Source: Bacteroidales bacterium UBA1176 (GTDB lineage Bacteria > Bacteroidota > Bacteroidia > Bacteroidales > WCHB1-69). From it: a stretch of 64,000 nucleotides of DNA. Location of the stretch: positions 129,173-193,172 of the forward strand of contig DBYW01000034.1 of assembly GCA_002311645.1 (NCBI GenBank). The letters run 5' to 3'. Made by a program: the position numbers and the translations under genes. The notes under the pieces were generated by a model. That model had not been told where the DNA came from. It did no database searches and saw nothing but the letters and a program-made list of their open reading frames with translations. Below are positions 1 to 7,657 of this stretch, one piece after another; position 1 is the first letter of the stretch, and each line of letters opens with the position of its first letter.

Positions 1-236
1 ATTCCTTTGTCTTTCAGGTACGCACAAGCCGAAAGGCATTCGCCTCGTATAACCATATTCTCAGTGGATTGTTCGCCTACCGTCTCTACGGTTTCCACTT
101 CGTAGTATGGCATACCGCGTAGCAGACGACCTTTCACATCGGAGTTGCCCTTGTAGCGCAACGTACGGTTAAAATTGCTAAGAATTGCTTGTCCTTCAAT
201 TGGTTCTGGGAAGAATGGAATGTATTTTACTGCCAT
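1..236 (-). CDS. mod: Adenine-specific DNA methyltransferase (type III Mod-like), N-terminal part
   Basis: Partial gene running off the left edge; only the first 78 codons are present. The ATG at 234-236 opens with MAVKYIPFFPEPIEGQAIL, and further on NMVIRGECLSACAYLKDKG is read. Both resemble the N-terminus of Mod-type site-specific adenine methyltransferases of type III restriction systems. The catalytic motifs would lie outside the window. It starts 12 bp after the restriction subunit gene, so the two are very likely co-transcribed and form one restriction-modification pair. The call rests on remembered family resemblance of the N-terminus and on the neighbour. Confidence 0.75.
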   Translation of the reverse strand, partial: MAVKYIPFFPEPIEGQAILSNFNRTLRYKGNSDVKGRLLRGMPYYEVETVETVGEQSTENMVIRGECLSACAYLKDKG

Positions 237-248
237 TGTTCGTTGGTT

Positions 249-3176
249 TTATTCGTTAAAAAATGTCGTTATTATTTCGTTGGTTTTGGTTATTCGCTCG
301 GTCTCGCTCAAAGTGTCTTCCAAATAGAGATAGTCGAAACGCTTGTACCCGAATTTGTCGTTGTTTGCTTTTAGAAATTCCGATTCAACAAAAGCTTTTC
401 TGCTTTTGAATTTTTCGTCCTTTGCATAGATTTCGCCCTTGGTTTCCACAATCAAAGCCTTGTGAATCTTATCTTTTCCATCACGTTTGATTATCAAGAA
501 ATCAGGCGTGTATTTGCCTATGTATCCCCATTGCTTTTTGTCGTTTTGCTTATAACAGTCGATGCGGAACTCGGTAAACTGACCGTCGCCGTTGTAATAC
601 ACCTCCAACTTGTTGTCTTTTACACTTTGCAATGTCAAGACCTCGGCAAGAAACTTCGATTCAAAGGCACTGTCAACCCGATACGGCATATAATGATATG
701 AAATATCCTTATTGGAATCGGAAGAGTTTTGTCTGCGCAAACTATCTGCCATGTCGGTTTGCCCTGCCTCTTCCAACGCTGCGATAGCATTCTGGGTTTT
801 ATCGTCAATCAAAATCTCACCATTGTCCTCTTTGTGAATGTTTTCTACTTTTTGCTTGTCCGGGTAATATTTCGGCTCGTCAGTTTTGGCAATTTCGATA
901 GGTGAAAAATCCTTTATGTTGCTGATGTGTACCAATTCTGCTTTTTCACCAATCAATTCATCAGTTACTTTCAATATATGCTTGTCGTAAAACGCCTTGC
1001 GGATATTTGCGTTTACTACGGCAATATTGAAATGTGAACTGAAATACAGATTGCCTTGCTCTGTCTGATATGTTATTGTTGTAAAAACATGGTTTAACAC
1101 CTTTGACTGAGCCAATAACATCTGCATAGATATTCTTCCAAAACTCTCTTTTGAAATACGATAAAGCCACTGATTGAAGTCAGCAGGTTCAGTTCCATGT
1201 TCAGCGTTATCAACCCGAGTGGTTACACATTCAAGACCGCTTGAGGTTATTTTCCATTCTGTTTCAATAGTTTCCTGAACCTTTGCGGTGTTTGGTGACT
1301 CCGAGATATCGTGTTCTATGGTTGATGGGGTTGCGGCAACTGTTGTGGTAGCGGAATAGTTTACATGCAATTGGTAGAAATCTATCTTCGGCAACTGCAA
1401 ATAACCGGTGCGATTATAACGGTTCAAAGTAATGGTTCCGCCTGGCTTTATTCCATTTTGAAACTCTTTAATCGAGATGTGTTGTTCCTTCTGCAACTGC
1501 TCATCTAAATATTTATAATTCTGAGCATTAAGATATATCAATGCCTTTTCTTCTTGGGCATCGGTCACTTCGCGTAAGCATCGGCACGAAGTCTGTAGAA
1601 CCATATTCTGTGGACAATCTTTTTCCTGCGACAAAATAATTCCTGTCAAACTTTTGCAATCCCATCCCTCTTTACCAATCTGAACAAGCAAGACGATCCG
1701 TTTTTTTGAAAAGGGTTTGTCTAATGCTGCAAATTCAGAACGTGCGTTGTTGGGTTCTGCGTATTTTTTATTTCCTTCGTGAAATTTCAAAATTGCATCA
1801 TCTGGATTTAATCCAAGCTCTGTACATATTTTACTTACAAGCGGATAAATCACATTTTCAAGAGTTTCTATTGTCCCACAATAAATGCCAAGCTTTGCGC
1901 ATGTGCCGTTGTTGTAAACAGTATCTTTATATAGTTCAAAAAACTTGCGAACACCTTTCTCTACAATCTCAGCACGATCATGGCTATTAGATTGAAAAAC
2001 CTCAGGTACTTTCAAGAAGTTGCCTATGCCATTTGCAAGCGGATAATAATCCACAATATTCGACATTTCAGATGTCTTAAAAGATTTGCTAGCAGTAATG
2101 TTTATTTTTTCTTCTTTATCCAAATATGGAGTGCCTGAGAATCCGAGTACTGTTGTTATAGTATTATTATTTGTCCATTTATTCACCACCGAACGGAGTT
2201 TTGACTCATCATTGTTGTTGGAGGATGCCACATGGTGCACCTCATCTATCAAAATAGAAAGATTAGGAATTTTCCCTATTTTGTCGCGCAATTCATTTGC
2301 AACTTCAATTTTTGCTAATTCTTCCTTTGAATACAAATTGGGCTGTTGAATATCTTTATCTATTCTGTCCAAAATTACCTTTTCAGCATTGGTAACCGCT
2401 ACCAATCCAAACAACTCGCTCAATGGTTCATGTATTGCTATTTTCTGAACATTGGGGTTTTTAGTTCGGTTGGATTTGTTTGCACTCTTGTTTTCATCCA
2501 GCATCTCAAACTTGAGTTCTCGTTTAAGTTTGCTTGCGGCTGGTTCGGGGATAATCCACGAAGGGTCAAAATCCCGAATGGTTCTCAAACTTGGAACGAC
2601 TGACGTTTTGAGTCCCGAAGGTGCAAACACCATAAAATTATGGGCAAAGGCCTTGTTGTCAGGTTCTTGTTGTGCGAAATACAAGTCGAGATAAATAAAT
2701 GCTGCCATCAAATACGTTTTTCCCGCACCCATTGGTAAACTGAAAACATAATCAGGATAACTAACGCCGTAGAATGTTCTGTCAATCACAGCATCAAAGT
2801 CTATTTTTTGTGGTGTTAAACGTATGGCCTCCTCCAATTGTGGTGCTACCACATTCCCTTGATCATCTGTTGACGATGCAAATTCATACAATGCCACTGC
2901 CGCCGGGTTCGATTTGAGTACCAGCCGATTCTCTGTTGACATTGGTAGATTGTCAATATCGCTATCTGTGAACGAATTAAACCGCCCTAACTTAATAAGT
3001 TCAGCCAGAGGCTTGTTCTCGCAAGCGATTTTAAGAAAAAGGTATGTTTTAATGGCATCAATTTGAGCGTCGCGCATCTTGCCTTTGTATTCAATATACT
3101 TTACAAGGTTCAGAACCGGGCAATCAGACTGTGAAAGCCACTGGTCACGTTTTGATTTTATGAGTTTATAGAACAT
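249..3176 (-). CDS. res: Type III restriction enzyme Res subunit (helicase-nuclease)
   Basis: 975 residues, normal length for a Res subunit. Superfamily 2 helicase motifs are visible: Walker A PMGAGKT near residues 148-154, a DEAH-like box DEVHH near 310, and motif III SGTP near 347. A PD-(D/E)xK nuclease core follows near 895-915 (PDF then ETKGE). The protein would translocate on DNA with ATP and cut unmodified sites together with Mod. The methyltransferase gene follows 12 bp downstream. Res precedes Mod here, whereas many type III loci have the opposite order. A TATTTTTG promoter element lies about 70 bp upstream. No damage is seen in the frame. Confidence 0.9.
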   Translation of the reverse strand: MFYKLIKSKRDQWLSQSDCPVLNLVKYIEYKGKMRDAQIDAIKTYLFLKIACENKPLAELIKLGRFNSFTDSDIDNLPMSTENRLVLKSNPAAVALYEFASSTDDQGNVVAPQLEEAIRLTPQKIDFDAVIDRTFYGVSYPDYVFSLPMGAGKTYLMAAFIYLDLYFAQQEPDNKAFAHNFMVFAPSGLKTSVVPSLRTIRDFDPSWIIPEPAASKLKRELKFEMLDENKSANKSNRTKNPNVQKIAIHEPLSELFGLVAVTNAEKVILDRIDKDIQQPNLYSKEELAKIEVANELRDKIGKIPNLSILIDEVHHVASSNNNDESKLRSVVNKWTNNNTITTVLGFSGTPYLDKEEKINITASKSFKTSEMSNIVDYYPLANGIGNFLKVPEVFQSNSHDRAEIVEKGVRKFFELYKDTVYNNGTCAKLGIYCGTIETLENVIYPLVSKICTELGLNPDDAILKFHEGNKKYAEPNNARSEFAALDKPFSKKRIVLLVQIGKEGWDCKSLTGIILSQEKDCPQNMVLQTSCRCLREVTDAQEEKALIYLNAQNYKYLDEQLQKEQHISIKEFQNGIKPGGTITLNRYNRTGYLQLPKIDFYQLHVNYSATTTVAATPSTIEHDISESPNTAKVQETIETEWKITSSGLECVTTRVDNAEHGTEPADFNQWLYRISKESFGRISMQMLLAQSKVLNHVFTTITYQTEQGNLYFSSHFNIAVVNANIRKAFYDKHILKVTDELIGEKAELVHISNIKDFSPIEIAKTDEPKYYPDKQKVENIHKEDNGEILIDDKTQNAIAALEEAGQTDMADSLRRQNSSDSNKDISYHYMPYRVDSAFESKFLAEVLTLQSVKDNKLEVYYNGDGQFTEFRIDCYKQNDKKQWGYIGKYTPDFLIIKRDGKDKIHKALIVETKGEIYAKDEKFKSRKAFVESEFLKANNDKFGYKRFDYLYLEDTLSETERITKTNEIITTFFNE

Positions 3177-3243
3177 CTTATCAATTAATTACACTATTTT
3201 TCTTTGTTTTTGACACAATTCAGACTTGTTGCATTTTTTTTGG

Positions 3244-3251
3244 CAAAAATA
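3244..3251 (-). promoter_or_regulatory. Bacteroidetes -7 promoter element for res-mod
   Basis: TATTTTTG on the minus strand matches the TAnnTTTG consensus of the Bacteroidetes primary sigma factor. A TTG-type -33 element lies roughly 25 bp further upstream. It sits 68 bp before the res start codon. Confidence 0.5.
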
Positions 3252-3457
3252 GCAAAAAATCATTTGAAAAACGCAATTTATTTCAATTCTTTTTCCAAAT
3301 CACCAATTGGCACTATACAAGCCCCAACATTGGGTCTTTCATCGAGAACTCAGAAGATAGGCCCTCGCCATTTCGTTTGGCCGGAAAAGCAAGACGGGAA
3401 CTCGCGAGGGCGGGCATGCAAAATGGGAACTCCGGCTCGCGAGGGGAAAGTGGTACG

Positions 3458-3649
3458 ATGACAAACATTATTGATGTAGAAAACAAGATGATCACCTTGA
3501 GAAAACAGCAGGTGATCTTGGACTCTGATGTGGCCAAACTATACGGGGTTCAAACAAAGGAAATCAATCAAGCTGTTAAGAACAATCCCCGGAAATTCCC
3601 TGAGGGATACATATTTCAGCAGACGCAAGATTCAGCAACGATCATCTGA
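3458..3649 (+). pseudogene. Truncated ORF6N (KilA-N-related) domain protein
   Basis: 63 residues that match only the first part of the ORF6N DNA-binding domain: VILDSDVAKLYGVQTKEINQ and then RKFPEGYIFQQTQ. Full proteins of this family are usually 150-300 residues and continue with the LRSQ and YLPYVFTEQG segments, which are absent; the frame ends after QDSATII. ORF6N domains are common in phages and mobile islands. This looks like a decayed remnant at the edge of the accessory region. The region from 3177 to 3457 holds only the res promoter and GC-rich inverted repeats (ctcgcgag). Confidence 0.7.
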
Positions 3650-3712
3650 CGCGTGGGAAACTGAGGATTCAAAAAAAATTGCCCGGACAACTTAGATTCC
3701 GATTTTATTTTG

Positions 3713-3720
3713 TATAATTG
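3713..3720 (+). promoter_or_regulatory. -7 promoter element before leader copy A
   Basis: TATAATTG, close to TAnnTTTG, lies 6 bp before the start of the conserved 115-nt leader at 3727-3841. The equivalent position before copy B has TACTTTTG, so both leaders appear to be transcribed from their own promoters. Confidence 0.45.
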
Positions 3721-3726
3721 CAGCCA

Positions 3727-3841
3727 GATGAGAAAGAGGAACGGATTTATGTCAACTTGCCAACCTCTCTAAAAAACGCGCTAAATAACAACCTGCCATA
3801 CACGGTGTTCTTTAGCGATAAAGAACACCGCGTTTCTCATC
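3727..3841 (+). promoter_or_regulatory. Putative structured 5' leader RNA, copy A
   Basis: 115 nt that recur at 13925-14039 on the other strand with 109 of 115 positions identical. Ends GATGAGAAA (3727-3735) and TTTCTCATC (3833-3841) are complementary and would close the domain. Inside, 3803-3830 forms a 12-bp hairpin, CGGTGTTCTTTA paired with TAAAGAACACCG, capped by a GCGA (GNRA) tetraloop. In copy B two changes in the stem turn U-A pairs into U-G pairs, so the fold is kept. It lies between a promoter and the start of a downstream gene, 132 bp before the ATG at 3974. Function unknown. An alternative reading is a duplicated coding fragment, since one frame is open in both copies. Confidence 0.5.
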
Positions 3842-3973
3842 TCTGGCACAAGAACCTGCTGGAGTATAGGCAACCAGCATTCATTTTATGATAAGTCCGT
3901 GAATTGTTTTCAAAATTGTTGCAGACACTGGTTACAAGTAAAAACTGAAAGAAAAAATTAAAACAAAAAAACT

Positions 3974-4294
3974 ATGGAAAAAATCAACAACATCAATTAT
4001 GTGCTTGTCAATAAAGCATTTGAACGAGACGGATAGACCATGTACCACTATCTGATGAGGGGTAACAAATGGATGAAAGGCAACAACACAGTCACCTGCT
4101 TCCGTGGTGGTTACAAGTTGAACGGCGAACCGCTCAGCAATGAGCGTCTGGCTGAGATGCTGCATATCGACCAGCGTGCCATTGCGGTGTGCAAAGCGAT
4201 TACGCCACATGAGATACATGGCACATACGGAAGAGCCTTTCTTGAGGGCGTTCGCTGGGCGGACGCGCACCCGGTCAAGAAAGGAAAGCAATAG
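3974..4294 (+). pseudogene. Small hypothetical protein interrupted by an in-frame TAG
   Basis: The ATG at 3974 follows an A-rich stretch and reads 20 residues (MEKINNINYVLVNKAFERDG) to a TAG at 4034-4036. The same frame then continues open for 85 more residues to a stop at 4292-4294, with a possible restart ATG at 4040. The downstream part has NERLAEMLHIDQRAI, which looks helix-turn-helix-like, but I do not recognise the family. The single stop suggests a point mutation (for example from TGG or CAG), a restart at 4040, or a sequence error. The gene is preceded by structured leader copy A. A palindromic repeat starts 6 bp after its stop. Confidence 0.45.
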
Positions 4295-4299
4295 GCGAG

Positions 4300-4327
4300 G
4301 TAGAGACGGGGCGTGCCCCGTCTCTAC
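4300..4327. repeat. GTAGAGACG palindromic repeat, copy 1
   Basis: A 28-nt palindrome: 13-bp arms GTAGAGACGGGGC and GCCCCGTCTCTAC with a 2-nt centre. Related copies lie at 11861, 12764, 39927 and 63348. It sits directly before the promoter of the next gene. Confidence 0.8.
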
Positions 4328-4335
4328 AAATTATG

Positions 4336-4343
4336 TATCTTTG
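4336..4343 (+). promoter_or_regulatory. -7 promoter element (TATCTTTG)
   Basis: TATCTTTG is an exact TAnnTTTG match followed by GCACCC, the usual Bacteroidetes context. It lies 75 bp before the ATG at 4419. Confidence 0.6.
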
Positions 4344-4418
4344 CACCCTCAAATACCAAGTTCTTGTCCCTACCGGGACCGCTCAAGGAAAACTATTATC
4401 TATTAACTATTAACTCTT

Positions 4419-5585
4419 ATGCCCACCTCCCTCCCGTTCCCCGTCCCCCTCGCCTTCGACACCGTCTATTACGTCGAAAGCCCCGACAATGCGCCGCTCA
4501 ACGAAGCGATGCGCCGGATAGCCGCCGCCGGGCAACCCCTGTTTGAAAACACCGAGATGCAGCCGTTCCCGCTCAGGCTACTTTGCCTCACCCAAGACGA
4601 GCTGGCTGCCGACCACCTGAGCACGGAACTCGCCGGCAGGTTCGATCCCGAACTCGTGGCCGAAACCATCAGCGACCTGCACGAGTGCCTCCACGCCGAC
4701 ACCGGCGGCACCCTCACCGCCCGCTGCCTGCCCAAGTTCGACGGCAAAGTGCGTGTGGACGATCGCGCCGTGTGCACTTCCGTGGAGTTCGGCAACACCC
4801 GTCCAGATGAGGCTTTGGAGAACGTTAAAGCATTCGCCCGCGCCGTGGCTGAAGAGAACTTTTACCGGTTGTCAGGCGAAACCTATTACACGTACCAACG
4901 GGCCAAGGTGGAATACGGCCGCCCACCACGGCACTCCGGTGGTGGAATGGGATTCATAGTCGTGCCGCCTGATCCTAAAGAGATTGTCCGGAAAATGCAA
5001 GAACGGCTTGCCAAAATCAGCAACACCATTGATGAGAACACGAATGCCTACGATATTATCGGATTGTTGGAGGCCGATCTGAAAAAATGGAAAGATAAAG
5101 GCAAACAGAAAACCATGTACCCTATTGTGGTCAAACAAAAAGATATTTATCTTCAAATCTCTGAAACCGAACTCCTAAAGACGGATTTCGGCCGTGGCGA
5201 AGTAGCCAAAACACTATATATCTTTTACTTGCGACAGATTGCGCGTGCCGCTGACAGCCATAGTAAGCCAATATATATTTCAAAACAGGGATTAGCAGAC
5301 CACAAAGAAGAGCTATATGACATCTATTGGAGTCTCGGCGGGGGATCCATCAAGAAAGCAGACGATATCAATATTTGGTGGGACGGTCCCTACGGCGATT
5401 TTGACAATGCACTCTCCCATATACGCAAATTCTTCAAGAAAGAATTTGACGTGGTCTATCTCCTCAAAAAATTCAAGAAACAGTACAGCATTGAGATTAT
5501 AGAGAAGGGCATGAACAGAAAAGGATGTTACGGAATTGCCCTTGACCCAAGTGATATTATTTGGGAATCACACAAATACAGATAG
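4419..5585 (+). CDS. Hypothetical protein, partner of the AAA+ ATPase
   Basis: 388 residues with no signal peptide or membrane segment. I do not recognise the first half. Residues about 160-185 hold a glycine-rich HSGGGMGF linker followed by a charged helical part. The last ~140 residues (AKTLYIFYLRQ, HKEELYDIYWSL, ALSHIRKFFKKEF) recall a C-terminal domain found in various Bacteroidetes regulatory or toxin-like proteins, usually with LYLLFLRHPEG and EELLEIY motifs; this resemblance is from memory and weak. The gene is followed by a terminator-like hairpin and then, 203 bp on, by the AAA+ ATPase gene in the same direction. No function is assigned. Confidence 0.75.
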   Translation: MPTSLPFPVPLAFDTVYYVESPDNAPLNEAMRRIAAAGQPLFENTEMQPFPLRLLCLTQDELAADHLSTELAGRFDPELVAETISDLHECLHADTGGTLTARCLPKFDGKVRVDDRAVCTSVEFGNTRPDEALENVKAFARAVAEENFYRLSGETYYTYQRAKVEYGRPPRHSGGGMGFIVVPPDPKEIVRKMQERLAKISNTIDENTNAYDIIGLLEADLKKWKDKGKQKTMYPIVVKQKDIYLQISETELLKTDFGRGEVAKTLYIFYLRQIARAADSHSKPIYISKQGLADHKEELYDIYWSLGGGSIKKADDINIWWDGPYGDFDNALSHIRKFFKKEFDVVYLLKKFKKQYSIEIIEKGMNRKGCYGIALDPSDIIWESHKYR

Positions 5586-5624
5586 GTCAAAACCATTTAT
5601 TTACAACCCGTTAGCGGTGCAACA

Positions 5625-5675
5625 CTGGGGTGTGGAAATTCTTTGCTACTCGCAATTTCCGCACCCCGGTTTTTA
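5625..5675 (+). terminator. Rho-independent terminator
   Basis: Arms CTGGGGTGTGGAAATT (5625-5640) and AATTTCCGCACCCCGG (5654-5669) form a 16-bp stem followed by a T-run at 5670-5674. It lies 40 bp after the stop of the 388-residue protein. The loop TGCTACTCGCAATT recurs at 11903-11916, so the hairpin itself may be a dispersed repeat. Confidence 0.75.
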
Positions 5676-5729
5676 TTATTCCCATTTTTGCAGCGTGATT
5701 TTTAGACAACGACTTGGCAAGGTTTCAGG

Positions 5730-5772
5730 TCACTGTTCACTGATCACTGTTCACTAATCACTATTCACTAAT
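5730..5772. repeat. TCACT-type short tandem repeat spacer
   Basis: Degenerate repeats of CACTGTTCACTGATCACT and CACTATTCACTAAT fill the stretch just before the AAA+ ATPase start codon. A similar stretch precedes the next gene (7590-7640), and a short piece lies near 60360. Confidence 0.7.
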
Positions 5773-5788
5773 AAAAAACAACATCAAA

Positions 5789-7540
5789 ATGGGAAAAAAT
5801 AAACAAGATTTCAACGCCATCGCCGCCGTGACCGACATCGCCAAACTATTGGAAGACTCCCGCTACGAGATCTTCCGCCTCTATGAACCCGCTTTGGGCA
5901 AAGCCTACGACGGGGACCTCTGCAGACGCAACCGGAAGGACAAGCCCGTGGACATCCAATACATTGAAACGGAGCTTCGTGAGGAAATCGACCACCTCAG
6001 CAGATTCTTGAAAGCCACACCCACGGAAACCATCCTTTTCGTGGCCGTCTATGCCATTCGCCTGATTCGCAACAGCGTGGTTGATGTCCCCGACATCTGC
6101 CGCTACCTCGACATCACCGCCCTCGACTTTCTGCCGCTGAAAAGCAGTCTCAACGCCCTGTTGCGCAAACAGTTCATCCGGGTGGCCAACCAGCGGCGCA
6201 ATCAAGACGAGTATATCGTGAACGGTGCGGTGGAGCTGGCTCTCCTGTCCAACAAACCGATGAAGAAGCTGAAGCCCTTCGAAATGGACCGTTTTAAGTT
6301 CTGCTCGGGCATCTCCAACCTCATCGAGAACCGCAGCGAGGGTGATATCGAAACTTTCAAGCTGTTTTCGATGGTCAAGGAAAAAGAGGAACAGAATACT
6401 CACCTCAAATTGGTGCAGGAACTTAAAAAAGTGCTCTCCGATGTGGAGGACCGCACCCTCTTCTATGAGGTTTGCGATGACTATATGAGCAGTCGCCGCC
6501 GCAACATCCACACGAACGTGGAATGCACGTTAGACGATATCTACGATGACTATCACGATCGGATTGGTACAGCCAAGGCTATCATGAACAAAAGCCATGC
6601 AACCATCGAAGCGGGGCTGGTGGAACTGCTCCCCGCCCGCTTCCTCGCCGAGGCCGAACTCGCGCTGACCGAAAAGGGCAAACGGCTCTTCTTAGAAGAC
6701 GACTACGACCTGTTCTGCGCCAAGGGCAACTCCGACACCCGTCTGCTTCCACCCGACAAGATTCCCGCCCGCGAGCTCTTCTTCAGCGAGGATCTGACGG
6801 CTGACCTTAACTTCGTGAAGCAGAGTCTGCAGGAGGAATCGTTCATAGAGTTGCAGAAGCGGCTGGAGGAGAACTCGCTGCCCAAGGGTGTGGCCATGCT
6901 CTTCCACGGACTTCCCGGCACCGGCAAGACCGCCGCGGTGGATATGATTGCCAAGGCCACGGGACGCAGCGTCTACCACGTGGACATTGCCGCCTCCAAG
7001 ACCTGCTGGTTCGGTGAGAGCGAGAAGCTGTTCAAGAAGATTTTCACCGACTATCGCCGCATGTGCGAGACCGAGGAGCGCAAGCCCATCCTGCTCTTCA
7101 ACGAAGCCGACGCGCTCTTCAGCAAACGCCGCGACGTGGATTCCGGCAACTGCGCCCAGACTGAGAACGCCCTGCAGAACATCCTGTTGGAGGAAATGGA
7201 GACCCTCGACGGTATCCTCATCGCCACCACCAACCTTTGCGACAACTTCGACAGTGCCTTTGAACGCCGCTTTCTCTTCAAAGTGAAGTTCGGGCAGCCC
7301 AACACGGCGGCCAAGAAGGCCATCTGGAAAAGCAAACTGTCATGGCTCAAAGATGAAGACTGCGACCGGCTGGCGGCGAAGTACGACCTGTCGGGCGGCG
7401 AGATCGACAACATCGTGCGCAAGAGCATGATGGAGGAGGTGCTGAACGGAACACGCCCCGACGTGGCGATGTTAGAGGCCTGGTGCCGCGGCGAAAAACT
7501 GACCAGAAAGGGCGGGAACGCCATCGGGTTCGCGTGCTAA
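5789..7540 (+). CDS. AAA+ ATPase
   Basis: 583 residues. The N-terminal ~340 residues are mostly helical and unrecognised. The AAA+ module follows: Walker A GLPGTGKT near 374-381, Walker B ILLFNEADAL near 434-444 (Asn replaces the first acidic residue, Glu kept), sensor 1 ATTN near 478, and an arginine-finger segment ERRF near 491-495. The C-terminal lid (SGGEIDNIVRKSM) resembles the FtsH/katanin type. Such proteins use ATP to remodel or unfold a partner; the partner is unknown, and the upstream 388-residue protein is the obvious candidate. No protease or nuclease motif is visible. The ATG follows a repeat-filled spacer. Confidence 0.85.
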   Translation: MGKNKQDFNAIAAVTDIAKLLEDSRYEIFRLYEPALGKAYDGDLCRRNRKDKPVDIQYIETELREEIDHLSRFLKATPTETILFVAVYAIRLIRNSVVDVPDICRYLDITALDFLPLKSSLNALLRKQFIRVANQRRNQDEYIVNGAVELALLSNKPMKKLKPFEMDRFKFCSGISNLIENRSEGDIETFKLFSMVKEKEEQNTHLKLVQELKKVLSDVEDRTLFYEVCDDYMSSRRRNIHTNVECTLDDIYDDYHDRIGTAKAIMNKSHATIEAGLVELLPARFLAEAELALTEKGKRLFLEDDYDLFCAKGNSDTRLLPPDKIPARELFFSEDLTADLNFVKQSLQEESFIELQKRLEENSLPKGVAMLFHGLPGTGKTAAVDMIAKATGRSVYHVDIAASKTCWFGESEKLFKKIFTDYRRMCETEERKPILLFNEADALFSKRRDVDSGNCAQTENALQNILLEEMETLDGILIATTNLCDNFDSAFERRFLFKVKFGQPNTAAKKAIWKSKLSWLKDEDCDRLAAKYDLSGGEIDNIVRKSMMEEVLNGTRPDVAMLEAWCRGEKLTRKGGNAIGFAC

Positions 7541-7545
7541 ATCCT

Positions 7546-7640
7546 GGCTGTTGGATATTAGACGTTGGCTGTTGGACGTTGGCCCTTCCCAACATCACTG
7601 ATCACTGTTCACTATTCACAGATCACTATTCACTAATCAC
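7546..7640. repeat. GTTGG and TCACT short tandem repeats
   Basis: Repeats of GTTGGCTGTTGGA (7546-7581) followed by ATCACTGTTCACTATTCAC units (7595-7640). They fill the spacer between the AAA+ ATPase and the esterase gene. The same units occur at 5730, 52704-52735 and 62770-62905. Confidence 0.7.
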
Positions 7641-7657
7641 AATTAAATACTTAAACG

